DNA from: Sclerotinia nivalis
Lineage: Eukaryota > Ascomycota > Leotiomycetes > Helotiales > Sclerotiniaceae
Direction of reading: 5' to 3'
Assembly: GCA_029531795.1 (NCBI GenBank)
Contig: JAPEIS010000013.1
Location: 2,170,001-2,234,000 of the forward strand
DNA length: 64,000 bases
The position numbers and the translations under genes were made by a program. Below, in pieces: positions 1 to 11,390 of the stretch; the stretch's first letter is position 1, and each line of letters opens with the position of its first letter. The notes beneath the pieces are model-generated. The model did not search any database and was not told the origin of the DNA. It saw only the letters and a list, made by a program, of their open reading frames with translations.

Positions 1-1375
1 AGTCTAGGTACTGCCGCGACGAGATTTTTCTCGCGCATGTGTTTCAAAATTCGCACCAATACGCTCGCGGTATTCTCGGCTCCCAATGTCCACGATGCGT
101 TTGTGTATCCGATGACGGTTACCGCGTTGGGCATATCTTGTAGCATTACGCCTCTCCACATGTATTTTGTGGAATATTCGTATGGGATCCCATCCACGCT
201 TACTTTGGCGCCGCCCGCAAGTTGCATCTTTAATCCCGTGGCGGTGATGATTATATCGGCGTCAAGAGTTTTTCCCGATTCGAGCTCGATGCCGGATGCA
301 GTGACGGTTTTGATGGTATCGGTTACGACGTCGGCTTTTCCAGAATGAAGACATTTGAAGAAATCGCCGTCGGGACAAGCGCATATTCGTTGGTCCCAGG
401 GATTGTACTTGGGGCTAAAATTAGGATCGACTGGGAGAGTGGGTGGGATTTCCTTCTTGATTTCTTTTTGGAGGAGATTGCGAGCGATGTCCGGAAAGAA
501 GCGACAGAAGTGGAAGAATAATAAGGGGAATACGAGGAATCTCCAACGTATCAATTGGTTAGCCACCGATTCTGGAAGAAATCTCCGCAAGGTATCTCCG
601 GCTGGAAAGGTTGCTGGGACTCCTATTATCCAAGTAGGACTTCGTTGTAACATGGTTACTTTGGCTGCTTTCTCTGCCAGATTTGGTATTAAAGTAATAG
701 CCGTAGCACCACTTCCAATAACGACTATTTTCTTGTCCGTGTAATCGAGGTCTTGGGGCCAAAATTGAGGATGTATCTTTTGGCCTTTGAAGTTGTCCAA
801 GCCAGGTATTTCGGTTTTCAATGGCTCACTGTAGCTATAATATCCCGTGCCCCAAATAACCCATCGTCCTTTTATGGTGCTTTTGCTTCCACCAGCATCA
901 ACTGATATTGACCATTGTTGTTGTTCTGTTGACCAATCTGCGGCCGTAACATTATGATGAAACTTTATCTTCTTATCGATTCCAAATTTCTCGGCCGCTT
1001 CTTCAAAATATGTGCGAATTGATTCACCGTCCGCGATTAACGTAGGGCTCGTCCATGGATACCACGGAAATCCAAATGTATATAGATTGGAGTCGGATCT
1101 GATACCAGGATATCGAAATAAATCCCACGTTCCGCCAATTGCCCCGCGATTCTCAAGTATGGTATAGGTTAAATCGGGAAATTCTGTTTGTAGGCGACTG
1201 TAAAGGGTTAGCTATCTGTCTTTGGAGAAATTGAAGCCAAGTCTTTGGGTTGCTGATGTGAGCCAAGGATCAATGTCAACTGTTGGTCTTACTATGCAGT
1301 ATTAATTCCCGATAGGCCCGCGCCGATGATCACGACGTCGTAATCGCAATTCCCAGATCTTTCTACTGAACCCAT
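1..1375 (-). CDS. Baeyer-Villiger-type flavin-containing monooxygenase (3' end cut by window)
   Basis: FAD- and NADPH-dependent class B monooxygenase, expected to oxygenate a ketone or similar small molecule; the substrate cannot be read. The start at 1375 is followed within ten residues by the Rossmann motif DYDVVIIGAGLSG. Next come GGTWDLFRYPGIRSDS, the signature FKGQKIHPQFWP (fits FxGxxxHxxxW[P/D], diagnostic for Baeyer-Villiger enzymes) and a second nucleotide-binding motif KIVVIGSGATA. One 95-base intron (1198-1292, GTAAGA...CAG) restores frame: exon 1 is 1293-1375, and exon 2 runs open from 1197 off the window start. About 425 residues are visible and the C-terminus is missing. No clustered partner gene is seen. 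Family call strong, substrate unknown. Confidence 0.88.
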
Positions 1376-1920
1376 TGTGGTGATCTTTGTTGTTGTGGAA
1401 ATCTATATGGTAAAAATATATGTTGATGTTGATGCCATATGAATTAAAAGTTCGGTGATCGACACAATATGAAGATGGATAAGTAGGAGAGGGGCCAGAT
1501 ATAAGAAGCAGAACCATAAGATAATTCAAACTGATTCAAGTCAATGGATCGGATATATACCGGCACACCGAGGTTCAACACGTTGAAGAGAGAAGATTTG
1601 AAATCTATGCTGAGTCTCCACCGTACACGTCAAACTCACGTTCTCCGGCTCTTGGAAGAGCACCGAGGGCCTGAGCATCTGCCCCTTCGAATAATAAGTT
1701 ATAATAGTGACCAGCTCATAGATTCGTTGGCTATGGGGATTGTGGATTGCTTGGTACTGCTTCGTATATCAAACCACCAACAGCCTCTATCTGGGTGATT
1801 ACCAATCTTTAATAGAGTGAATCCGGCCGGGATACCACCCTGCTTTACCTCTAAAGGTATGAAAGCCGAACGTTAAATCGGTTTTAAGAAAAAGGGAAGC
1901 TTTGAAAATGGAGGTGGAGT

Positions 1921-2041
1921 ACTGCGAAACTCTATGCATGTATCAGAAGATGGTAACTTTATACTGCAAGAGGAATAATCTGGTTTCTCCATTGTCCGAG
2001 TTTCGCTTTCTGGCAGCACGAGTAGTTTGATCAAGAAGAAT
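1921..2041 (+). repeat. Direct repeat, copy 1 (less mutated)
   Basis: Matches 3185-3291 with substitutions and small indels. Shared blocks are a gaaactctat-catgtat stretch at the start and an 18-base core near the end. Confidence 0.6.
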
Positions 2042-2178
2042 ACCGGTATTATTGATTTGATACTTTCTTAGAGAGAGTAATCATTTTATAGAAGTGCTCT
2101 GATATCTCAAATATCTAGATTACATACATAAGGGATAACGTTAGGATCTTAGTTCCTTACGAGGGTAGCTCTAGAATC

Positions 2179-2214
2179 AAGATATAGCTACGCTAGCGTA
2201 GATCTCTATATCTT
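2179..2214. repeat. Nested palindrome / hairpin
   Basis: A perfect 14-base palindrome CTACGCTAGCGTAG (2188-2201) lies inside a longer stem in which aagatatag (2179-2187) pairs with ctatatctt (2206-2214). It lies just upstream of a TATATAA sequence. Confidence 0.8.
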
Positions 2215-3184
2215 ATATATAAGAGTTCTGTTCTACCCTCTCAGACTAGCTCTTTCTTCTTCAACTAATCTATCATTTCATCATCATATGTCTATGCATC
2301 GATAGACAATCTTAATTATACCGGAACCTGAATGTACCGGATTTTCTTCTATATATATACCGGAAATTCCGGTATTTTACGATTCCGGTATAAAAATTGC
2401 AGGGAAAAGGCTCGTGCACTCTAAATTGTGAGGGGGTGGGGCTGAATTTGAAGCTAAAAGTTCGAGGTTGACCATACAAATTTAGTGATGCCTTAATGCC
2501 TGAACCCTTCCATAACCGGAAACCCGTTTATACCGGATGGTAGGCCTAATTTTTGTGTCCGGTTCTACTGTACCGTAATCGTACACCGAGGAATAGAAAT
2601 TGCCGAGGCTTCAAGTTGTTGTCAGAAAACACTTTGCTTCCAAATTTGAAATTTGATTTTTGTTGAACTACAGTGTAGATAGATGCATTCGGCATATACA
2701 CTAGTGGTGGGTTATCAATGCCTCTTACCAGCCTAATTAGGAAGGCGGTAACGTGTGGCAGAAACCTCTATAAAACCACTTCCATTCAACCTAGTTTACA
2801 AGAAAAGGCGCAACATCAAAACCTTCAAATCGGTATTCATTTCCAACGTGTTTACTATGCCAAACTTGTATCAACTAGCAGCCCCGACAATCACTCCTAG
2901 AATCTCTATAGGACAGGGCAACCACCTCATAGAGGTCTTATACCCCGGGAAGAGTACGAATGCCCAAAAAGTGTCAAAGGAACCCTCGGAGAATAGGAAG
3001 CATGGTAGCAGGGCTCAGAATATTGAATCTTAATATGTATGCCGATGCAATGTCCAGAAGTCCGGACTAGAGATCAACGATGCAACGTTTTCTATTCTTG
3101 AATTCGTCTGAGACATTACGCTTCACCTTGGATGACTCAATATGACGTTCATCAGGCTTTGATACTCAGAAAGTACTGTATGCT

Positions 3185-3291
3185 ACTCCGAAACTCTATA
3201 CATGTATTAGAAGATAATAAACTTAAAAACGAATAATCTAATATCCGAGGTCCATACTTACTGGCAGCACGAGTAGTTGATTGAAAAGAAC
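3185..3291 (+). repeat. Direct repeat, copy 2 (RIP-like changes)
   Basis: Second copy of the 1921-2041 segment. Relative to copy 1, ATGCAT reads ATACAT, ATCAGA reads ATTAGA and GATGGT reads GATAAT, all towards TA. Confidence 0.6.
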
Positions 3292-4294
3292 AATTATTCT
3301 CTAGCGTTTGGAGTTTTCTACTTTCTCGCTATGCGAGTAGGGCTTATAGAAGTATAAGATCAGTGAATAGCTGTTTTTTGTAGTCTGTATAGCCCTAGAA
3401 CGATGAATTTTAAGTCTCGTCTTATTATAAATCGGGATTTTAATTTGTTAATGATAAGATTGTTATCCAAAAAAATTTAATAAAAATAGACTTTAATTTA
3501 ACTATCGATATCCACGGTTGTGAGCGCTAGATATAGAAGCAGGTATAGAGAACAAGGAGGTGGATATACTTATATAAGAGATGGATATGGAGAGAGGAAG
3601 AGCTGTCTGTATTGATAGGGGTGTAGATAAGGATGGGAAAAGTTCTTTCAACCCTATGGTTGCGATGAGTATAGCACCGAATGATAGTGTCAGTAGTATG
3701 GGGAGTAGGAGGGAGAGGATCGAGAGGTTTAGGGGGAGGTTGGAGAGGGATTTGAGGGTTTAGGTTGAGGATGTTTTAAAGGGATTGGGTGGTGGAGAGG
3801 CTTATATGCTGATGGGTTTTCAGATGGTGATGATATCATATCCTCAAACGAGGTATGATGACGATTTCAGGTCTGGCTGTTTCATTACCTTTACTGTTTG
3901 CTTGATATTCTTCCTCTTTTCATCTCATTTTTTGCATCGTTGGTTATTGGTCATGTTTTGATACTTTTATCCTTTTGAATTCTGGTTTTGGTTCTGGTTA
4001 TCAGCGAAGGTCTAATGGGGTTTTATTATATGAAGAAAATGGGTTTATGCATATATGAAAATCGAAATGTTACGTCTATACTTGTACTTCTGCTTCATAT
4101 TCTTGGTATTTGTACCACCTCAATGCGGTATCTCAACATCAGATTTTTATCCCACACCCCCATGACATTTCTTATTGGACCTCAATATACCGGTACGCTT
4201 ATCTTACGAACATGATCGACTTAATCATGCTTCATAATATTTCACCCCACTTTCTTTCACAAAAGCTTGCCCAGACTTCCTCTATGCTACCAAA

Positions 4295-6610
4295 ATGCTC
4301 TGTAAATTATGTGATAGCTTGAATGTTACCGACCTGCTCAAGCTAGCCAGAGCCAATAGTGGTAAGATATTTGGCTCCGATGACTACCTATATTTTGAGC
4401 ACCACAAAAGATACGATGGTCTCGTAGCGGCAGCCTCATCTGGATGTGAGCTTTGCCTAGTTCTCCAGCAACATTGCGAGGAAGAAGAAATCGAATCGTT
4501 CTGGCGGGATGATGCACTTACGCGGGAACAAATATTCCGAACTATGGAGGCGGAGGGTAGATATATGAATTTGAGAGTAGAAATTGTAGCTTCACATCTA
4601 TATTCCGGACAAAAGTTTGAAGAAGGGAAGATGTTCAATTCCTTGACTTTCACGCATTGGTAGTGGATGAACAGGATGACCTTGAAACTTTTATGTTTTG
4701 CAGTTTGCAGACGCCTAGAGGTATTGTTGGTCTTCAATAAATATGCGGCGCTGCTGAACATGGTTCATCGTACTATCACCAGTTACTAATATGCAATAGA
4801 TCAGCTCAAATTTGTTGAAGGTGTTCGAATAGGTCAATTCGTTCTTGATGGAAATTTGGCGTCCGAGACGAATTTTGATATTGCTCGAGGTTGGATGAAT
4901 ACCTGTATTTTAGAGCATTCTAAATCGAAATGTCCTTCTTTTGAAGACAAACTCCTACCCTCTAGAGTCATTAGTGTTGGTGCAAAAGATACGGATCCAT
5001 TTCTTATTCTAACAAATGGCGTTAAGGGTAAATATATCGCGCTGAGCCACTGTTGGGGAGGACAAATTGATACTAGTTTGACAACATCGAACCTGCAATC
5101 CCTCCAGAACAAGATCAAAATGTCAAACTTACCGGCAAACTTTAGAGACGCCGTTTTGATCACACGAGCGCTTCGAATAGAGTTTCTGTGGATTGACTCA
5201 TTATGTATCATTCAAGACTCCAAGTATGATTGGGAAGTTGAATCGAAAAATATGGGGGATGTTTATCGGAATTGCGTCTTAACTATCGCAGCAGCAGCAG
5301 CAGCATATAAAGCGGCCGACGGTATACTTCACAATCCCACTCAGCGACGCCACGACACAAAGCCCAAACTCAAATTATCGAAAGACAGTGGACCAGATGA
5401 CGTTGTGGAAATTGTCGGTGCTAGCCGACAGCAAGAAGATCTCCAAACTCTATGTTCATCTGGACCTCTACAATCACGGGCTTGGACGTTGCAGGAAAAA
5501 ATACTCTCGTCTCGAATATTGTGGTATGGCCGTAGACAAATTTATTGGCAATGCCTATGCGGCTATCAATCTGCGGACGGCATTCCATCATCCGGTAGGG
5601 GACTTCCAGAGTCCTACTTCAATTACACTGCTGTAACCCAAAAACTCATTCACTCCAAGTCATACAGTGATGGACCGAATATCTCCAAAATTGAATTATT
5701 CGATATCAATTGCGAGTATCAGACCATGATAGAAGATTACAGTCGTCGAAATTTAAGTTACCCCAGTGATAAGCTACCAGCATTTTCTGGCATCGCTGCA
5801 CTAATCCACAAAACGCTTGGTGGACATTACCTAGCCGGTATCTGGAGTAAATTTTTCCGAGAAAATTTACTATGGTATAAAGAAGTTCTCAAAGCGTCTC
5901 ATACAAAACCATACAGAGCACCATCATGGTCTTGGGCCGTCACCGATGAACGAGTACCCCTAGACAATTTCAGCAAAGGAACCACAATTGACAATCGCCT
6001 AGTATCTACACCTTATGACCCCGTCCTCGTATCACATCACGTCGAGCCTTCTGGCGAGAATCCTTATGGTTCTGTCAAATACGCCCATATGATTGTTGAT
6101 GCGCTGACACTGAAGCTATTTTTCGTAGATCGATATCGAACTCGGTCCAATTGAGCAGGTTTTGGTTCGATACAAATGGATGAGGATCCGGAGTTTAGTT
6201 CTTTGCTTCCCATATTACCTCTTGAGGAGGGGGACGAAAACAAGAATCAAAACGCGCGATATATAGTATCTGTAAAGGACAAACCTCTCAATCCCGCTAA
6301 GCAAATCGACGATTATGATTATGACTGGGATGAAATCGATTCGTCGAGTGTTTCGCCGCTAAACTATAAGCTCATACTTATTGGATTAAAGAAGCGAGGA
6401 GTGAATATGGATGGCTCGATCGAAAAGGGAGAAGACTCCGTAGCTGCATGTTTAGTTTTGCAGGAGGATCCGGAGAATGCGAAAATTTGTAGACGTGTGG
6501 GATTCGCCGCATTGAATATAGATAGTGTATACTGGAGAATGTATTTCAAGTATTGGGATACATGGCTGACTTCAGATTGGTGGATGAGAGAGACTTTAAA
6601 GTTGATTTGA
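4295..6610 (+). pseudogene. HET-domain (heterokaryon incompatibility) protein gene, interrupted
   Basis: HET proteins act in fungal allorecognition and can trigger cell death. The N-terminal part starts at 4295 (MLCKLCDSLNVTDLL). An intron at 4721-4799 (GTATTG, branch TTACTAAT, TAG) leads into the HET domain: YIALSHCWGG, LTTSNLQ, LPANFRDAVLITRALRIEFLW, IDSLCIIQDS, MGDVYRNCVLTIAAA. Two defects are visible. Around 4625-4640 the frame must shift by one base to join the first segment to the coding segment that enters the intron. At 6152-6154 a TGA interrupts the C-terminal part, after which the same frame continues to 6610 (YKLILIGLKKRG, KICRRVGFAALN). No intron of plausible size removes either defect. 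Probably a pseudogene or a null allele; assembly errors are the alternative. Confidence 0.75.
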
Positions 6611-7703
6611 TCTACATTCTGACGGAGGAACAGGGAATCTGAGCAGATAGACCCGAAAGTGGCTAACCAGACAGCCAGTGGGCTATAAATTATTCTTTTA
6701 CTTCTACTGATATCCCATCTTAGAGAATATACCCCCTTCAAACATAGTACATAAGATTTTACATATTAGTAGTTTTTATACTGTTCGAGCCGTCTTCACT
6801 CATCTACGTGACTTCCGAAGCACACTATAGGCAGTAAACGCCCACATTGCCGCTCAGTCGTTGGAGCGAGATTGATGTGTAGATTAGTGCTCAATGCTAT
6901 TACTGCGTGCCAATCTGTATGTTGCTTGATTGAAGACTTGGCGTTTCCCATGAAACTCTCGCCTCAAAATGAGATATACAACCAAATTATGAAGCTGGCC
7001 GGGCCTAGAGCGCAGGAATCAGGACCAAATTCAAGATCATGATGGAGCCGCGAAACCTGTTTGCGGAGCAATGAAATAGCCAGAAACCCCAAATTAGATA
7101 TAAAGTCTTTGAACGATTGTACATATTGCAGATATACTATTGTTTTAGTTGAAATAATAAGTATTAAGTGAGCCTTTCAACGTACGTAAACTACCTCAAT
7201 CCTGACATCACGGCTTGTAAACGGGGTGGAAGTGCCGAAGGTATATCAGGTTGTGAACGCTACTGCCCGGGAAGTTGCAGAAAGGCAGGACATGTATGAA
7301 GCCATTTGAACATGGATATTGCACTAGCAACCGCAGGGTAGTTGTGATCAGTTTGTACACCCAATTGGTGAATATCAGACCAATTCAAATATTCACAACT
7401 TTTTAAATATTGAAAACTTTCATATCGAAGTCTAGTCGGGACTATTAATCCCTGTTTCTAATGGCAACGAGATAATGCAGTCAGATGAAGGATCAAACAA
7501 ACAATCAAGTCTCTAGAGTACTGAAGATATTTCTCATTAGGTTCGAAGAAATAACTTTCTACTATATACAATTGTCTTAACAAAAGCTTCCGCGTCCAAG
7601 TTCGGGAATCCTGAATCATCGGAGAAATTAACTAATATATACAGGTCTTTGATGCTTAGATTAGCTTGATACCTCCAGCCAACCATCGATCGAGTACTGA
7701 AAC
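6611..7703. other. Intergenic region
   Basis: Lies between the HET gene and the 3' end of the beta-propeller gene. No long reading frame, RNA gene or notable repeat seen. Confidence 0.6.
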
Positions 7704-8783
7704 TCAAGCGTGATCGATTGGGGATGGGCCAGCGTCAATAGGGTAGGAGAAAATGTTATTGGGGCCCTCGGCCATCAATCCATTTCCACCAGGCCTCATT
7801 TGAGAAGCTGGGAGCCACAATTTCTTGTCGGAAGTAACCCACATAAGATCAGTCCAGAGCAAAGCATCATCTTGAACAAGAATAGATGCATATCCCTCAG
7901 GGGTAACTTTCCAGATGGCAAGCAAATTGGTATCGGAAACATAGACGTTTCCACCACCGTCGATGGTGGTTCCACCGGTACTGGGTGTTAAGGCAAAGGC
8001 GGTGGTATAGTCGCCGAGAGATGCGGCGAGGGTGCTATTGGTCAATGCAGCATCGACGTAGGCGGTCTCGATGCGGTAAAGTCCTCCGTTACATGGTTGG
8101 TAGTAGAGGTAGACTCCATCGGGGGAAACTTCGATTTGATCCAGACCAACAGCAAGTGTGCTACCTGCGGCACCGTAACCAGGAACAAGAGTGTGGTTGT
8201 ACATCATAGGGAACCATGCAACGGCAGATGGGTCGTCAACAAGAACACGAACTCCATCTCCGGTGGTCATGTTCAAAACGACCAGGGCACCGGCAGTGTC
8301 GCTAAGGTAGGCAACTTCCCCGCTGGCGCTGAAGCGCACGTCGTCTATACCGCTGTTGGAAGCAATGATGCTATCGAGGTAGTAGATTTTGTCTGCTTCA
8401 TTGGTGGTAAGGTTGCATCCTACCAGCTTAGTAGATCCATTGACACCTTTTGAGCCACCATCAACCAACCAGTAACGACCATCAGGTCCGATTCTGGCAC
8501 CGTCGATACTGACAAATTGAAGGCTTGGATCGGAGCTCGAGTCGCTTGCGTTGTAGGAGTTCCAGTAAGCGTCAGGATACAACACTGTGGTGTTGTCGGC
8601 GAGGAGCTCTACGGTAATCGGTGGTAAAGTGGTAGAATAGCGCTGGGAAAGAAACTTGCGTCCATCGGCGGAGATGAAGATACCTTGTGTAGGTAGTTCA
8701 ACCGAGTACTCGAGTGTGAGGCCTGGTGCAAGGGCTGCGACCAATGGAACCGAAAGGAGGGAGATAACAGTGGAAGCAAACAT
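7704..8783 (-). CDS. Secreted major-royal-jelly/yellow-family-like beta-propeller protein
   Basis: Intronless, 359 residues. The start at 8783 was chosen because MFASTVISLLSVPLVAALA is a good signal peptide and a TATATATA lies about 65 bases upstream; an in-frame ATG at 8867 would add 28 residues before the signal. The mature part has propeller-like repeats: SIDGARIGPDGRYWLVDGG, GIDDVRFSASGEVAYLSDTA, IEVSPDGVYLYYQPCNGGLY, TIDGGGNVYVSDTNLLAIW. This order (GLVVY-like strand, LYYQP, LYR, D-G-G-N-VY) resembles fungal members of the royal-jelly/yellow family; an SMP-30-type lactonase is the main alternative. Many NxS/T sites fit secretion. Substrate unknown. Confidence 0.7.
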   Translation of the reverse strand: MFASTVISLLSVPLVAALAPGLTLEYSVELPTQGIFISADGRKFLSQRYSTTLPPITVELLADNTTVLYPDAYWNSYNASDSSSDPSLQFVSIDGARIGPDGRYWLVDGGSKGVNGSTKLVGCNLTTNEADKIYYLDSIIASNSGIDDVRFSASGEVAYLSDTAGALVVLNMTTGDGVRVLVDDPSAVAWFPMMYNHTLVPGYGAAGSTLAVGLDQIEVSPDGVYLYYQPCNGGLYRIETAYVDAALTNSTLAASLGDYTTAFALTPSTGGTTIDGGGNVYVSDTNLLAIWKVTPEGYASILVQDDALLWTDLMWVTSDKKLWLPASQMRPGGNGLMAEGPNNIFSYPIDAGPSPIDHA

Positions 8784-11390
8784 GGTGAAAGTGTTGTCTG
8801 AAAACTGATGTCGAACTGATGAGTTGTTGATGGTATTGGAGCAGCCGATATATATACTTGCTTTCACGGCGGTCAGTTACTGCTGTGGTAGCTTTCGCGG
8901 CGATTGATGGCAAACTTCATGATGGCATGCACCGCGGTCCAATTTTTGTTTTTTGCATGCAGGCAAACCCCTAGATTGCTCGGAAGAATCTTCAGCCTAG
9001 GGAATTTGATAATCGTGGTGCTAGGCATTACACGACTCTAATGCGCTAGCACTTGCCATATGGTGGTAACCCCTGGTTCCTGGCGTACAAAATTACGGAG
9101 TTGTATACTTCTTGGCAGCAAAGTACGCGTTCTTGGTTGCATTGCATTATCCTGAATATATTCAATGTTGACCAACCTCTTCTCTCCTCCTTGATCATGT
9201 AGATCGGATTACTCTGATCATGCCATCAAAGTGTGATGGCATTCCAAATTGAAAACTGACAAACGACATCAGGTCAATGTAAACGATTTCTGCTAATCCT
9301 AATCAATTACTGTACAGGTCCAAATCTTACTGGTAACACGTGCTAACAATAAACAACTTGGTATGGAATCCCCCCACAATCTGATAAACCGGTTGGACTG
9401 GTTCTTTGAATAAAGTGCCTCCAGGTGGATGTGGGGCACCATGAATATGGCACGACCATGTCCAACCACGGGTACGTAATCCCAATATAACGAGGTTCTT
9501 CAAGGTGGTGTTCATCTCGACATTAGGGCTTATCCCCGAAGAATCCTCAGTATCAAAGCGGAGCTATGACTGTTGTTTGACAGGTTCTGTAAGCACTAAC
9601 TTGATTAATCATTCATCTTCAATATGAAGTACCGGTTCATTATGCCCACCTGAGTCCGGGACTAATGGGAGCATAAATGAAGCTTATTTAGCAAGACCAT
9701 GTCCATCCTATGGCAGTTGATAAAGATTATGATTTGCGTGGCTTGGCTTGGCAAACAAGACCACCTAGTATTCATAGACTCAAAACTGGAGTAAATACTA
9801 TTCGATAGGTACATCGTACGTAAACAAATTGCAGCCAAGATGACATTCGGTCCCGAGTCGGTCCCGAAAATCTTAAAAGTTGATGAATTGAGCAAAGCAC
9901 CTGTAGAAGCCCGAATTGGGCTGCGCACCGTTGATGCTTGCTCGCCGCTCAAGAGTCACTCGAGGCTAAATGCGCAGTGAATGATATCCGTAGCGAAAAA
10001 TTGTTGAAGAACGCGTAAATGTATGGAGATATCAGATCAACTTAGTCATAACCATCAGATAAGTGCGGAAAGATTCCAATTAGAAAGATTTAAATGAACT
10101 GTGCGCATCTCAAATTTTTGAATCTTACTTCCGTTCACTCGTTTTCCAATCCTACCGACAAATCTTGTCATCCTCTCAATATCTTGACGCCTTTCTTCTG
10201 TTAAGGTGGTTCATTAGATGGCTCTCTATGAATCGATGCTTCCCTGACCGATCAGACCCTTCAACCTCAATTTCGCGATCACATTACTACGTCTCCCAAT
10301 GGGCTTAGTTTCTTCGTTAGAAATGTTAATCAGGTTTGCCAAAACTATAATCCCTCTGAAGAAAATGAAAATGAATCAAATCACGTGGATTGGTACATTT
10401 CAGGCATTTCTTATCGCACTTACCAGGTACCTGCTTCGTACATCCTTTGTCCAGAAATGACCAAATAAGAACGAACGGATTGTGACAGTAGCGACCCCCA
10501 GGCATTTTCATCCACAGACTTCTAGGGGCTTAAAGCCTTAAGCTTATGAGTGTATGTGAAGATATTTCATCATAAAATAAAATGTTTCGGAGAACCATTT
10601 TTGGCGAAGCAATTTCCATGCCAAAATCATTTTTCTATCCCGAAGTTGAGCCAACGGATTATCATATCCTGCAGACAACACATTGGAGATGTTGTGGCCG
10701 CCGAGTGGCGAACCAATAAATAGAAGGAAAGTCTTCCGAGGTGGGGTTGCTCCACGAGTACACCAGTGTAGGTTTTTCGTTTGTTTTGCAGATCTGTGAC
10801 TTTCGTGTGTTTATCCTAGCAAAGCGCAATTTGGTTTCGGGTTCTCCAACATGCCACCTGCTTTGAAGCTTGAAGCGTACTATATTCGTCAGTAGAAGAG
10901 TTGTTCTTGGGCATTACTCTTCTATCTCTCATCCATTTTCATGAAGACATCATGGATGTAATCATGCCCGAGAATGTTCTGCCCAATCGGCAAAGTTCCC
11001 CAAATTTACCTCTCCATATTCTTTTTTGCTAAAGCGGGCTTTTTTATGGAGAGTTCCTGACTAGCTCTTCACGCGACCGGATAAGGTACAGAACTTATCC
11101 TGAACATATATCCACAATAATACCTTATCGTTCGAAAAAAGAAATGTCAAGGTGGCAGGTTCTGCGCATTATCAGTACAATGCGTCGACGTCTAAATTTT
11201 CAAATATTCTGTGGAAACCATGTTCGGTGGTGTGGCAGTTGGATATAAGTATTTCTTTACATTTGCTTCTACTTGTCTCTCTCTCTGTTTTTAGTTGTTC
11301 TCTTGTTCTCTCACGCTCGCTGGAAGTATCCTCACCTGTGTGTAGCTCTATCATTTCTTTACTACCTCATAATTTCTTGACCTTGAGGAA
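8784..11390. other. Long intergenic region
   Basis: About 2.6 kb with only short frames of at most 96 codons and no recognisable domain. Pyrimidine-rich DNA (11260-11390) precedes the transporter start and is probably its leader. No RNA gene or clear repeat seen. Confidence 0.5.
8849..8856 (-). promoter_or_regulatory. TATA box for the beta-propeller gene
   Basis: TATATATA about 65 bases upstream of the chosen ATG at 8783. It supports that start over the upstream in-frame ATG at 8867. Confidence 0.45.

Larger units (their letters stand above)
1921..3291. mobile_element. Degenerate LTR-like or MITE-like remnant bounded by direct repeats
   Basis: Two related segments in the same orientation, about 1.26 kb apart, bound this interval. 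They share an exact 18-base core (ctggcagcacgagtagtt at 2010 and 3261) and similar flanks. Several differences are TG>TA or CA>TA, the pattern left by RIP. No transposase, reverse transcriptase or integrase reading frame remains between them, so the element is non-autonomous or eroded. The class cannot be settled from sequence alone. Confidence 0.4.
1376..4294. other. Gene-poor AT-rich region with degenerate repeats
   Basis: No convincing gene. Open frames of 60-92 codons occur (for example 1544-1798, 2755-3033, 3581-3763) without recognisable domains. The region holds a diverged direct repeat (1921-2041 and 3185-3291), a nested palindrome (2179-2214) and a cluster of TACCGG/CCGGTA words (2317-2575). 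The sequence after 2211 (TATATAA, then pyrimidine-rich) resembles the promoter part of a long terminal repeat. Most likely a decayed mobile element. Confidence 0.6.

Noticed and set aside
37..744. Plus-strand open frames
   Set aside because: They lie antisense to the flavin monooxygenase, whose minus-strand frame carries FAD and Baeyer-Villiger motifs throughout.
3581..3763. 60-codon frame (MDMERGRAVCIDRG...)
   Set aside because: The frame goes on beyond its TAG with protein-like text, but there is no domain, no splice support and only weak composition bias. Possibly a gene relic; not enough to call.
6124..6157. Intron that would remove the TGA in the HET gene
   Set aside because: The only GT...AG pair close to the stop spans 34 bases, too short for splicing, with no branch point.
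7710..8453. Plus-strand frames opposite the beta-propeller gene
   Set aside because: Antisense shadows of a clear secreted protein with a signal peptide and TATA box on the other strand.
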